Source of the DNA: Piliocolobus tephrosceles
Taxonomy: Eukaryota > Chordata > Mammalia > Primates > Cercopithecidae
Direction of reading: 5' to 3'
Assembly (NCBI RefSeq): GCF_002776525.5
Contig: NC_045441.1
Span: 109,149,440 to 109,213,439, forward strand
DNA: 64,000 nucleotides
The translations under genes were made by a program, and so were the position numbers. The notes below the pieces were generated by a model. The model did no database searches, was not told the DNA's origin, and saw only the letters and a program-made list of their open reading frames with translations. Every line of letters starts with the position of its first letter. Position 1 is the first letter of the stretch. Of the stretch, positions 36,141-46,485 are shown in pieces.

Positions 36141-36726
36141 AACCTCAGTCAGTTTAGGGTAGAGGTTAGGATAACCTGGAGGTCATGCCAAGTTAAGTCA
36201 TAGGCCTGACAAAAGTGTCTAAATTCCTTTATGTATATGGTAGGATTAGCTGAGAAATCACCTAAACGCTTCTCAATTTTGGAAAGATCAGCCAATGAAA
36301 AAGGGACATGTACTCTGACTACCCCCTCCGCCCCAGCCACCTCTCACAAAGGTGCTAACACTGTAGGAGGGTGTGGGCAGAGATAGGGGACTCAAGACAG
36401 CCAGTTGGGGGCCCCGAGGGAGGCATGGGACCGAGTGGATTACTAGTAGATAAGGAGCAGGAAGAAGGAGTCTGGGCAGGAAGGGAGGGGGTGGAGAGAA
36501 GGAGGAGTATAGGGACAAGAGCTTAAGGCCCAAAAGCCTTGTACATAATTAATTTCGGACCACTTGCCTAGCCGCTGGCAGAAATTGCTGAGGTCGATCA
36601 TGCCACAGTGGAAAGGAAAATTAACCACTTCCTCCTAAGGTCTTGTTCGAGCTGTAAGGTTTTTAAATTGGCTAGGAGGCACCCTAAGGGGGTGCTCTTT
36701 AGAAATTTGGACTGGGAGTTTCCCAT
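36141..36726 (-). pseudogene. ERV gag remnant (matrix and capsid)
   Basis: A minus-strand ATG at 36726 starts a MGNSQS-type N-terminus, a myristoylation-like gag start, which stops at 36598. A matrix-like continuation with an 'NFCQRLGKWSEI' segment is in another frame (36443-36628), so a frameshift lies between. The capsid segment at 36149-36340 has 'VPFSLADLSKIEKRLGDF' and 'CQAYDLTWHDLQVIL', typical of gammaretroviral p30, and ends at a stop. Retroviral gag builds the particle core; this copy cannot. Confidence 0.85.
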
Positions 36727-37079
36727 TTGTTTCCTCTTTACCGACACAATGGACACAATGGAAATGGAAGTGGATCTCTGCCTGGCTTCAAAGCGTCCTT
36801 TGGAACCAGCAGAGACAGACTGGAGGCTCATGGAGTCAAAGTGGAGATTACCTTCAGGCGGACGTCTCCGTCCTGAACGGGTCTCTGGAGCCACTTGGTG
36901 GCTCAAAATGGACCTGGGACCTGCGCAGGATTTTGGCCGAGGGAGGTAAAGAGGAGACAAGGGCACTTACCCCAGAGAGGCCGTGAGAGTGAGGGAAGCG
37001 GGTCTCAGGTCCTGGTCCGTCTGCGGTGTGGAAGCAGGAGGAGGTTCCTCAATCCCTCGAGGCCTGAGGAGGGGTCTCC

Positions 37080-37098
37080 TCCCGGATCTTCGGCACCA
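37080..37098 (-). promoter_or_regulatory. Primer binding site, tRNA-Phe-like
   Basis: Two bases inside the 5' LTR the minus strand reads TGGTGCCGAAGATCCGGGA. The expected complement of the tRNA-Phe 3' end is TGGTGCCGAAACCCGGGA, so the first ten bases match and the rest matches with a small change. Confidence 0.7.
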
Positions 37099-37100
37099 AC

Positions 37101-37531
37101 TGATTTGTTTTTCTAAGACCAGCCGAGCGGGCACAAAAGAACCAGCGAGTAGGCAAGGCTAAAAGCAAAACTGCAAATTTATTCTTTGGTCATCTAGCTT
37201 CAGGGACCGGAGCTGGGGGTGGTGGGGGTGGAGTTTCTAATACAGTTCCGACAAGAGTGGGGGCTGAGAAAGCCCACCCCCGGCGCATCTGCTGGGAGCG
37301 ACTTTTCTAGGAGTGGAAGGGCAATAGGCGGGGCACGGGCATGTCGGGGGAGGGGGACCGCTCCACAGGTGCCACCAGGTAAATCTTGGTCTCCTCGGAT
37401 TGACATCACCTGGTGCATGCCTGATTAATCTGCACCTTCCCGGGCGTCAGCTGCATTCTCGCACACATGGGAAGAGTTGGTGGTGAAGAAGAACCCGGAA
37501 GTGCACCATCCTGCCTCCGTTAGTCCAAACA
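37101..37531 (-). repeat. Provirus 5' LTR
   Basis: 431 bp, beginning (minus strand) 'tgtttggactaacggaggc' and ending 'aaaaacaaatca'. It keeps an AATAAA polyadenylation signal (reverse at 37178-37183). At the position where the related solo LTR has an ATAAAA TATA box, this copy reads 'tagaaaag', so the TATA is weak or lost. Confidence 0.92.
37178..37183 (-). promoter_or_regulatory. LTR polyadenylation signal (AATAAA)
   Basis: AATAAA on the minus strand in the 5' LTR. The matching site is deleted in the 3' LTR and kept in the related solo LTR (60595-60600). Confidence 0.75.
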
Positions 37532-37719
37532 TTTATGGTTATGAATGAACTTCTACTGTTAAATCTCTTGGTTCTGTGGAGTAAAAACCAAAGTATGAAA
37601 TTTTTTATAGCCTCGTTTTCATCATTTTTTAAATCATAGTAGCAAGCAGTTAAATTCTGGCAGGAAATTTAATCTATATATTTATTTACACAGTGTCCAC
37701 TGTTATTTATTCATATACT

Positions 37720-37960
37720 TATCTATGAAGAAAATATATACTGAACACCTACTATGTGTGAGGCATGATTCTAGGAACTGCAGACAATGGCGGTGAACAA
37801 AAGAAACAAGATCATTATCCACATTTAACTCACCTTCTAGCAAAGACAGTTAAATGATAAACAAGTAAATAAGTAATAAGATCTGCAGCCTGGAGGATTC
37901 AATGAAGAAATAGCTTAGACATAAGGAACTTTTGCCATATATGGTCACAAAGAAAGGAAG
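37720..37960 (-). mobile_element. L2 3' fragment (antisense)
   Basis: 'tactgaacacctactatgtgtgaggcatgattctagg', 'gcggtgaacaaaagaaacaag' and 'gataaacaagtaaataagtaataagat' match reverse-complement L2. Confidence 0.7.
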
Positions 37961-38235
37961 TGGCATGGACATTTGCTTTTCATCTGTCCAGAACTCCACC
38001 TTCCTTTCCCTGAGCAACCTTGTGTCCCTTCAAAGGAAGCCTCTTGATGGAGATATTGCCAGTCTCCAACTATGAAAACCAAAGGACTAGAGCCTCTGTC
38101 TCCTCACCCAGCTGTAGTGGGGAAGTGGGCATATAACTGAGATGTGACCAGTCAGGACTTTGATTCTTGATGGACAGGTTCCCCACAGGTGTCAATGATG
38201 GCAGACTAACGAGCCCAGGCCTACGAAGAGGACTT

Positions 38236-38898
38236 TGTGATGGGTGAGGGTTAATTGTCTGTGTCAACGTGGCTGGGCTATTCTAGATGTTTCTGTGAAT
38301 TTTTTTTTTTTTTTTTTAAGACAGAGTTTCGCTCTGTCACCCAGGCTGGAGGGCAATGGTTCAATCTCAGCTCATTGCAACCTCCGTCCCCAGGGTTCTA
38401 GCAATTCTCCTACCTCAGCCTCCCAAGTAGCTAGGATTACAGGTGACTGCAACCACCCCTGGCTAATTTTTTTTTTTTTTTTGTATTTTTAGTAGAGACA
38501 GGGTTTTGCCATGTTGGCCAGGCTGGTCTTGAACTCCTGACCTCAGGTGATCCACCCGCCTCAGCCTCCCAAAATGCTAAGATTACAGGCGTGAGCCGCT
38601 GTGCCCAGCCTGTGAGCATATTTTTTAAGACGACATTAACATTTAAGTTAGTAGACTTTGAGTAAAACAGATTACCCTCCACAATGTGGATGGGCTTCAT
38701 CCAATCCGTTGAAGGCCTTAATAGAGAAAAGACTCACCTTCTACAAGGAAGATGGGATTCTTCCAGCAGGCTGCCTTGAGATTCAAGCTGCAATATCAAG
38801 TCTTCCCAGAGTCTCTAGTCTTCCAGCTTACCTACTCCTCAGATTTTGGAATTGGGAACCTCCACAATTGTTTGTCAATTCCTTAAAATAAATCAATA
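38236..38898 (+). mobile_element. LTR-like medium-reiterated repeat, interrupted by Alu
   Basis: Left part: 'gatgggtgagggttaattgtctgtgtcaacgtggctgggc'. After the Alu: 'gacattaacatttaagttagtagactttgagtaaaacag', 'ccacaatgtggatgggcttcatccaatc' and 'ccacaattgtttgtcaattccttaaaataaatc'. The GATA array follows where this family usually has a short TA/TATC tract. A related end lies at 48850-49035. Name uncertain. Confidence 0.6.
38298..38610 (-). mobile_element. Alu (AluS-type, antisense)
   Basis: Poly-T, then 'agacagagtttcgctctgtcaccc' to 'gtgagccgctgtgcccagcc'. It interrupts the LTR-like repeat above. A second T-run (38468-38482) marks the mid A-rich linker, expanded here. Confidence 0.95.
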
Positions 38899-38998
38899 GA
38901 TGATGATGATAGATAGATACATAGATAGATCGATAGATAGATAGATAGATAATATGTAGGTAGGTAGGTAGATAGATAGATAGATAGATAGATAGATC

Positions 38999-39052
<54 letters not shown>
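38899..39052. repeat. (GATA)n compound microsatellite
   Basis: About 150 bp of GATA/TAGA units with GATG, GTAG and a few interruptions ('aatatgtaggtaggtagg', 'gatctagata'). The minus frame yields a repeated YLSI peptide, an artefact of the array. Confidence 0.97.
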
Positions 39053-40530
39053 CTTTTATTGGTACACCATGGTTTTTTCAACACACACCTCCAAATTCCT
39101 ATGTTTCTTCCTCTCCAAGCCTGCCCCTTTGTTCCTATGTTATTCTGCAAGTTGATACAGCCCTCAAATATTGACAAAATGATAGCCCTAAAGATAAAAG
39201 CTACAGACCATCCACACAGACCGGCATCATAAAAACACAACTTAAATTTTACCACACCCACTCTTCTCATCCAGTGAACTTCCTTCTGTTCATGGTGAAC
39301 AGAGGTGCTTGCAACCATGTATGTTGGCTGACAGAAAAATTGTAGCTTTTGAAACTGGTGTTCTCACTAGTATTGTTTGCTTAAGATATTTTCCAGTCTC
39401 TGCCTGCCTTTAGTCTCTTCCTGCCTCCAGTAAATCTTGTACCTTACTTAGAACATTTTTGGCATCTTCTTGCGTGATTTATATGTTATGATTAAAGCTT
39501 TCGTGTGTCTCCCCAGCTAAGCCCTTCAGAGCAGAGATTATGTTTATGGTTCCTCATGCCACCCACAGTGACACTTCCAGGGACCCCTTGCATGTGATGG
39601 CTGCTTAGTAATTGTCTCTTGAGGTAATGGAGGTTTAATGCCACCTTCAGTGGTTGGACCAACTTCTGGTTTCAGAATTATGTTACCTGTAGTAGCAATG
39701 ATTAATTTGATTTATAGAGCATCTTTCTCCCAATGAATTCTAAACATTTTGAACACTTTGTTTCATGCTTGGCAGGTAATTTTTCATCAATTATTTACAA
39801 GTAGAAGTCCAATAAAGACAAAATATTACAGTGATTTTACTGCGAGTGGAGTCTGTTAAAGCTAACCTAAGACAAAGGCTACAACTGTCTTTATTTTCGG
39901 TAAATTATATCATAACTTTTTTCTTTAACTGGGACTATCATTTTGTCAATATTTGAGGTTATGATAAAAGAGAAACTGGAATGTCTACTGCATTTTCCCT
40001 GGGTGACAGAGAAAAGATGGAGAGAAGGGAGAGCGTAAGGAAAGTGGGAGGGGCATTTGAAGCTATGTAGATCTAGAAACTAGAAAGACGCTACCCAGAT
40101 CTTCTCAGAGGTCAGCAGACAGCATCGACACAGCCAGAAGGAGGCTATCTGCACCAAGATGCTTCCTCCAATTCTTTGTACTACTGTGCATAAAAGAAAT
40201 CAGGCAAAGGATTGAAGCAAGAGGTAGAAGTTTGCAGGCTGAACACAGCTCTGGTGTGATATTTAGCACAAGCATAATGAATATCTTTTCATCAATTTAT
40301 CTTGACCAGAGTGGTAGTTTTAAAGCGTTCCTAATCAGGCAAAAATGTTTCCAAGGCCGCTTCCATTTTTCAACACTTGCAATGAGCTTGAAACTCAGTT
40401 TAATCATAACAAAATAAGAGGTTGCAGATATGGGTCTCCCACTTACTTGTATTTTTCTAATTTTAACAGGTTGGTAAAGAAAAGTAGCAACAAAATGGGA
40501 AACAGAGCTAAGGGACTTCATTTCAAATTA
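39053..40530. other. Unannotated sequence with an L2 fragment
   Basis: 39480-39630 ('tgtgtctccccagctaagcccttcagagcagagattatg') resembles the L2 3' end. The rest is unrecognised. Confidence 0.45.
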
Positions 40531-40828
40531 TTTTGTTTTTTATTTTTTGAGACAGAGTCTTGCTCTGTCACCCAGGCCAGAGTGCAGTGGTGTGATCTCG
40601 GCTCACTGCAACCCCTGCCTTCCGGGTTCAAATGATTCTCCCTTCAACCTCCCGAGTAAATGGGATTACAGGCACCTGCCACCATGCCTAGCTAAATTTT
40701 GTATTTTTAGTAGATATGAGGGTTCGCTATGTTGGCCAGGCTGGTCTTGAACTCCTAACCTCACGTGATGTGCCCGCCCCAGCCTCCCAAAGTGCTGGGA
40801 TTACAGGCGTGAGCCACTATGTCCGGCC
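40531..40828 (-). mobile_element. Alu (antisense)
   Basis: 'ttttttgagacagagtcttgctctgtcaccc' to 'gtgagccactatgtccggcc', with flanks 'ttcaaattatt' and 'ttcaaattctt'. Confidence 0.94.
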
Positions 40829-41341
40829 TAGTTCAAATTCTTAAGTGTAAATTGCTATCTGCTATCAGCACCCAATCCACATTTTAATTAATAAATTATT
40901 AATTATATAGCCAGGAAGATAAAAACATCAAGTTGATTTCAAAAATACTAAGGCAAAACCTAAGTAATAATGTCATGTCTTAGGTAGACACAAAAAAGGA
41001 AAATTCAGCCTCCATTATTCTAAACTCTCTTTGAATTTATTACAGAGACCGTTAACTGCCAAGTTCAGATGCAAAAAGCAATGAGACAATAAAGGTAAAA
41101 TTTAAGGCAACTGAAAGGGAACTTGGCTTCCAGTGTAACTATCTCATTAAATTACTATCACCACAGGCTCATTTTCATCACAGTCCAAGTTACATTATAC
41201 TATAAGACTCTAATAGGTGATGCAGGAAAATTCTTGTTCCATTTCTGAGCTGCAGACACAGTGATTATGCTACTTCAATGCATTGTACGCACAGAGAGCA
41301 GCCGTAAAACCCCATCATGATCATCATCAAGAGGCATTTAT
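40829..41341. other. Unannotated AT-rich sequence
   Basis: No recognised feature. Confidence 0.45.
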
Positions 41342-41753
41342 GGCCGGGCGCGGTGGCTCAAGACTGTAATCCCAGCACTTTGGGAGGCCGAGACGGGCGG
41401 ATCACGAGGTCAGGAGATCGAGACCATCCTGGCTAACACGGTGAAACCCCGTCTCTACTAAAAAAAAAATACAAAAAACTAGCCAGGCGAGGTGGCGGGC
41501 GCCTGTAGTCCCAGCTACTCCGGAGGCTGAGGCAGGAGAATGGCGTAAACCCGGGAGGCGGAGCTTGCAGTGAGCTGAGATCCTGCCACTGCACTCCAGC
41601 CCAGGCGACAGAGCGAGATTCCGTCTCAAAANNNNNNNNNNNNNNNNNNNNNNNNNNNNNNNNNNNNNNNNNNNNNNNNNNNNNNNNNNNNNNNNNNNNN
41701 NNNNNNNNNNNNNNNNNNNNNNNNNNNNNNNCAAAAAAAAAAAAAAAAAAAAA
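41342..41753 (+). mobile_element. Young AluY (Old World monkey AluYR-type)
   Basis: Nearly intact: 'ggccgggcgcggtggctcaag', 'gaggtcaggagatcgagacc', 'aatggcgtaaacccgggagg'. The duplicated flank 'aagaggcattta' is on both sides. Its A-tail contains the 100-N gap. The 'ctcaag' and 'cgtaaaccc' variants point to the cercopithecid AluY lineage (from memory). Confidence 0.92.
41632..41731. other. Assembly gap of exactly 100 N
   Basis: 100 consecutive N, a conventional placeholder size, placed within the Alu A-tail. The same target duplication is present on both sides, so little besides tail or a neighbouring repeat is likely missing. Confidence 0.97.
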
Positions 41754-41899
41754 AAGAGGCATTTATTAGACAGCTCTCTGCATGTCGTGCCTAATAAGTG
41801 CTATGCAATGTAGGTTTCTAAAGCTGCTTAGAACATGTCCGAAGTGAGGCCCCCAAATCAAATCTAGCTCTTAAAAGTGTCACGTCTAATACTTAGCTA

Positions 41900-42180
41900 G
41901 AAAGTAGAGTTTATACCTTGGCTTCAGGTATTTAAGGGCTGTGGAGGTCTTACAGAAGTCGCTTCACCTCTCTGAGCTTCAGTCTTCTGTGCAAAATGAA
42001 GACAGTGGTGATGATACTAATAACAACAAACACAATAATAATAGCCTGCACATATAGCAGTCACTATCTGCCAGGCACTGTTCTGAGCAATTCACATGTA
42101 TAGCTCACTAATACTCAGAAGAACCCTTTGAGGAAGATACTGGTATCATGTTCCCTCCTCACAGTGGCCTCGGATCTCAG
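41900..42180 (+). mobile_element. Two MIR pieces
   Basis: 41935-42010 has 'gtcgcttcacctctctgagcttcagtcttctg' (MIR core). 42030-42180 has 'aataataatagcctgcacata', 'ctatctgccaggcactgttctgag' and 'agaaccctttgaggaagatactgg' (MIR start). Confidence 0.8.
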
Positions 42181-42337
42181 GCCATTTTAACCTTGTTTCC
42201 TGTAAATACATGGGATTGATCTCAAGTAGTGCCAGTTAAGGGAATAGGCCTTAACATTTAAGACAGAAAATAACACCAGGACCCTATATCAGAGTGCCTG
42301 TCTGTGGTATAATTAAAAGACATAGTTTTGTTTTGGG

Positions 42338-45300
42338 CCGCGGCGGGAGCTGGAGTCACCGCCACTCGAGTGCGCAGGCGCTTGGCGGTTACCGGTCTCA
42401 CGGTGGAGCGGAAAGCGCTTGCGCTGCAGGCCCGAAAGAAAAGGACCAAGGCCGGCCGGGTGCGGTGGCTCAAGCCTGTAATGAGTAATGTGTTGTGCTA
42501 TGACATAATGCACAGCTGTGACATCACAAGGTTATAGGAATTTTTCAGCTCCATTATAACCTTTAGGACCACTGCCATATATACGGTCTGTCGTTGACTG
42601 AAATGTCATCATCTGGCGCATGACTGTACTTTAATAAGCCATAAGAAAATCTTTTATCGGGCACGGTGGCTCAAGCCTGTAATCCCAGCACTTTGGGAGG
42701 CCGAGACGGGAGGATCACGAGGTAAGGAGATCGAGACCATCCTGGCTAATAGGGTGAAACCCCGTCTCTACTAAAAAAAAAAATACAAAAAACTAGCCGG
42801 GCGAGGTGGCGGGCGCCTGTAGTCCCAGCTACTCGGGAGGCTGAGGCAGGAGAATGGCGTAAACCCGGGAGGCGGAGCTTGCAGTGAGCTGAGATCCGGC
42901 CACTGCACTCCAGCCTGGGCGACAGAGCAAGACTCCGTCTCAAAAAAAAAAGAAAGAAAGAAAGAAAGAAAAGGACCAAGGCCAAGAAGGACAAAGCCCA
43001 AAGGAAAATGGGCATTTCTGTATCATTTCTTAGATCTGAAACTCAGCACCGAGGCTCTGCTCCCCACTCTGAGAGTGATCTACCAGAGCAGGAAGAGGAG
43101 ATTCTGGGATCCGATGATGATGAGCAGGAAGATCCTAATGATTATTGTAAAGGAGGTTATCATCCTGTGAAAATTGGAGATCTGTTCAATGGGAGATATC
43201 ATGTGATCCGAAAGTTAGGCTGGGGACACTTTTCAACAGTATGGTTATCATGGGATATTCAGGGGAAGAAATTTGTGGCAGTGAAAGTAGTTAAAAGTGC
43301 TGAACTTTACACCGAAACAGCACTAGATGAAATCCGGTTGCTGAAGTCAGTTCCCAATTCAGACCCTAATGATCCAAACAGAGAGATGGTTGTTCAACTA
43401 CTAGATGACTTTAAAATATCAGGAGTTAATGGAACACATATCTGCATGGTATTTGAAGTTTTGGGGCATCATCTGCTCAAGTGGATCATCAAGTCCAATT
43501 ATCAGGGGCTTCCACTGCCTTGTGTCAAAAAAATTATTCAGCAAGTGTTACAGGGTCTTGATTACTTACATACCAAGTGCCGTATCATCCACACTGACAT
43601 TAAACCAGAGAACATCTTATTGTCAGTGAATGAGCAGTACATTCGGAGGCTGGCTGCAGAAGCAACAGAATGGCAGCGATCTGGAGCTCCTCCGCCTTCC
43701 GGATCTGCAGTCAGTACTGCTCCCCAACCTAAACCAGCTGACAAAATGTCAAAGAATAAGAAGAAGAAATTGAAGAAGAAGCAGAAGCGCCAGGCAGAAT
43801 TACTAGAGAAGCGAATGCAGGAAATTGAGGAAATGGAGAAAGAGTTGGGCACTGCGCAAAAAAGACCAAAGAAGCAAGAAGAATCAGAGAGTCCTGTTGA
43901 AAGACCCTTGAAAGAGAACCCACCTAATAAAATGACCCAAGAAAAACTTGAAGAGTCAAGTACCATTGGCCAGGATCAAACACTTATGGAACGTGATACA
44001 GAGGGTGGTGCAGCAGAAATTAATTGCAATGGAGTGATGAAAGTCATTAATTATACTCAGAACAGTAATAGTGAAACATTGAGACATAAAGAGGATCTAC
44101 ATAATGCTAATGACTGTGATGTTCAAAATTTGAATCAGGAATCTAGTTTCCTAAGCTCCCAAAATGGAGACAGCAGCACATCTCAAGAAACAGACTCTTG
44201 TACACCTATAAAATCTGAGGTGTCAGACACCACGGTGTGCCAGACTTCCTCAACTATAGATCAGTCATTCAGTGAACAACACATTAGCCAACTTCAAGAA
44301 AGCATTCGGGCAGAGATACCCTGTGAAGATGAACAAGAGCAAGAACATAATGGACCACTGGACAACAAAGGAAAATCCACGGCTGGAAATTTTCTTGTTA
44401 ATCCCCTTGAGCCAAAAAATGCAGAAAAGCTCAAGGTGAAGATTGCTGATCTTGGAAATGCTTGTTGGGTGCACAAACATTTCACTGAAGATATTTAAAC
44501 GAGGCAGTATCGTTCCTTGGAAGTTCTGATAGGATCTGGCTATAATACCCCTGCTGACATTTGGAGCACAGCATGCATGGCCTTTGAACTGGCCACAGGT
44601 GACTGTTTGTTTGAACCTCATCCAGGGGAAGAGTACAGTCGAGATGAAGATCACATTGCATTGATCATAGAACTTCTGGGGAAGGTGCCTCGCAAGCTCA
44701 CTGTGGCAGGAAAATACTCCCAGGAATTTTTCACCAAAAAAGGTGACTTTAAACATACCACGAAGCGGAAACCTTGGGGCCTTTTTGAGGTTCTAGTGGA
44801 GAAGTATGAGTGGTCTCAGGAAGAGGCAGCTGGCTTCACAGATTTCTTACTGCCCATGTTGGAGCTGATCCCCGAGAAGAGAGCCACTGCTGCCGAGTGT
44901 CTTCGGCACCCTTGGCTTAACTCCTAAGCCCCTGCCCACCACCACAGCAGAGATCACACAGTGACCCTCCGCCCTTCCCCTCCAAGCATTTTCCTCTTCC
45001 CTTTTCAGGGTGAAGCTCTTCCTTCAAGAGTCTCTAGATCTTGTTTTTTTTTTTTTTTTTTTAATCCAACATGTTCATTTGGGCTTGCTTACTTGACCCT
45101 GTGGAGATCCCCACAGCCATTGGGCATCCTAGGTGAATTTGGCCTTGGTTGGGCTCTGCCAAAGACTAGTGGACTAAAATGTGAAACAGCCTCTTGCCCT
45201 GTACCTTTCCTTCCCATTAGGACATCTTTAAATTATAAGCATCCTTTTTGAAAAGAGCTATGAAGGTGTATGAGCCCATCCTTTTATTCATTCACTCTAA

Positions 45301-45600
45301 GAGTCAAACTTTTCTAGTGCATATCCTATTGCCAGCATAAGGATGAGGAGGGGAAAGGGTGTTAATTCTATGTACAGCAGAGACATTAAACTTGCTGTGT
45401 CCAGGTTGCATCATCTTCCTGGACTGTTAAAAAATAAAATACATATATATATGTATTTTCAATATATATATATTTTGATCTTTGTCCCCAATTCCCGGCC
45501 CAGATCTCCTAAAACCTTTGGAATTTCCTGGGTGATAGGTGTGTCTTTTTTTACTCATAAACAGCCCCTTTCTACCACACTTTAGTTTATGCTAATGAGG
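42338..45600 (+). pseudogene. SRPK1P: SRPK1 processed pseudogene
   Basis: An intronless copy of SR-protein kinase 1, the kinase that phosphorylates SR splicing factors. It has 5' UTR, coding region and 3' UTR. The start codon is GTG (42403-42405) instead of ATG. The first ~16 codons end at the chimeric Alu and the frame resumes at 42984. A 27-nt in-frame insert sits at 43007-43033. From 43034 the kinase follows: glycine loop 'LGWGHFSTVW', ATP lysine 'VAVKVV', catalytic 'HTDIKPENILL', acidic/basic spacer, 'IADLGNACW'. A TAA at 44496-44498 replaces Gln513. The rest to 'LRHPWLNS' (44927) stays in frame at the normal 655-codon length. The 3' boundary is uncertain (AATAAA near 45434); no convincing target duplication found. 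Confidence 0.93.
42454..42964 (+). mobile_element. Chimeric Alu inserted in the SRPK1 retrocopy
   Basis: A 19-bp duplication 'aaagaaaaggaccaaggcc' (42435-42453 and 42965-42983) bounds a unit of three parts. 42454-42482 is the first ~29 bases of an Alu, including the A-box. 42483-42656 is non-Alu sequence ending in a DNA-transposon-like terminus ('ggcgcatgactgta'). 42657-42952 is an almost complete AluY-type element beginning 'cgggcacggtggctcaag', followed by an AAAG tail. The whole unit lies between one pair of duplications. Confidence 0.85.
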
Positions 45601-45879
45601 ACTCATGTTGGGGTTGTTAGAGAGCTTAGAATGGGAGATGGTTTCCAGAACCATCAAGCACTACCAAGCACATAATTAGGTGGGAACTTCCAGCCCACTT
45701 CTCCACCTGTGGGGAAGGGAAGGTGCTGAGATTGAATTCAATCAGAGAGACCAGTGATTTAATCAACCAGGCCTACATAGTGAAATATTGATAAAAGCTG
45801 TTGAACAATGAGATGCAGGGAACAGACCAATGTGTTGACAGGGTGGTACCATCAGCACAGACATACCACCACCACCATC

Positions 45880-46245
45880 ACCACCCTCCATAACTCACCC
45901 TATACATCTCTTCCACTTGTCTGCTCTTGAGTTGTACCCTTTAGATTATAACTGTAATTATACGTATAGTGCTTTCCTGAGTTGTGTGAATCATCCTAGT
46001 GAATTATAGAACCTGAGGGGGGTGGTCGTGGGAACACTGAAATTTGTGATGAGTCAGGCAAAAGTGTAGGTAGCCTGGGGCCCCATTTGCAGCTAGTGTG
46101 GAGAGTAAGGGATGGAGCATGGGACTGAGTCCTTAACTTGTGGGGTCTGTATTAACTCCAGGTAGTTAGCGTCAGAATTGCACTGAATTGTCAGACACCC
46201 AATTGGTGTCAGAGAGTTAGAGAATTGGTTGTTGTTAAAAAATAA
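45880..46245 (+). other. Repeat-like 3' segment, possibly LTR-derived
   Basis: 'atacatctcttccacttg', 'gagttgtgtgaatcatcctagtgaattatagaacctgagg', 'gtgggaacactgaaatttg' and 'ggtagttagcgtcagaattgcactgaattgtcagacacccaa' follow a wording I know from many primate loci. It may be a separate repeat or the SRPK1 3' UTR may contain it. Confidence 0.45.
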
Positions 46246-46485
46246 AATAAAATTGGTTGTTGAAAACAAACAAAAAATAATGGCTAATTAATTGGCTAAA
46301 TGAAGCTCAGAGGCAGAGATGGGTAGCTCTAACTAGGAATTTGGCCTATAACTTGTGGGGTAATCTGTATTTCTGGTAATCAGAAAAAAGAAACATAGAA
46401 AATTCCTACTGATGATATAATATAGGAGTTTCCCCCAATCATTTAGCCTTTTTAAATTTTTTCTTATGCTTTTCTTTATGGTATT

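Larger units (their letters stand above)
34590..37531 (-). mobile_element. Class I (gamma-like) endogenous retrovirus, defective
   Basis: A complete LTR-internal-LTR insertion of about 2.9 kb reading right to left. The 5-bp duplication TTTAT flanks it (34585-34589, 37532-37536). Both LTRs run TG..CA. The interior has a tRNA-Phe-like primer site, broken gag, zinc-knuckle and protease remnants, then jumps to a short 3' end, so nearly all of pol and env is absent. Matrix, capsid and protease frames contain stops or frameshifts, so it encodes no functional protein. A tRNA-Phe primer suggests the ERV-F/H side of class I; the exact family is not named. Confidence 0.92.

Noticed and set aside
41402..41762. 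Open frames crossing the N gap
   Set aside because: The reading frames run through 100 unknown bases and an antisense Alu; they are artefacts.
43562..44756. Antisense frames over the SRPK1 copy (134 and 163 aa)
   Set aside because: They are shadows of the conserved coding strand.
43008..44927. Functional SRPK1 gene
   Set aside because: No introns, start codon changed to GTG, an Alu inserted in the first codons and an in-frame TAA at 44496. These are processed-pseudogene features.
42338..46400. Target-site duplication for the SRPK1 retrocopy
   Set aside because: The 5' flank 'aaaagacatag' has only a weak partner near 46388 ('aaaagaaacatag'). The match is too poor to fix the 3' boundary.
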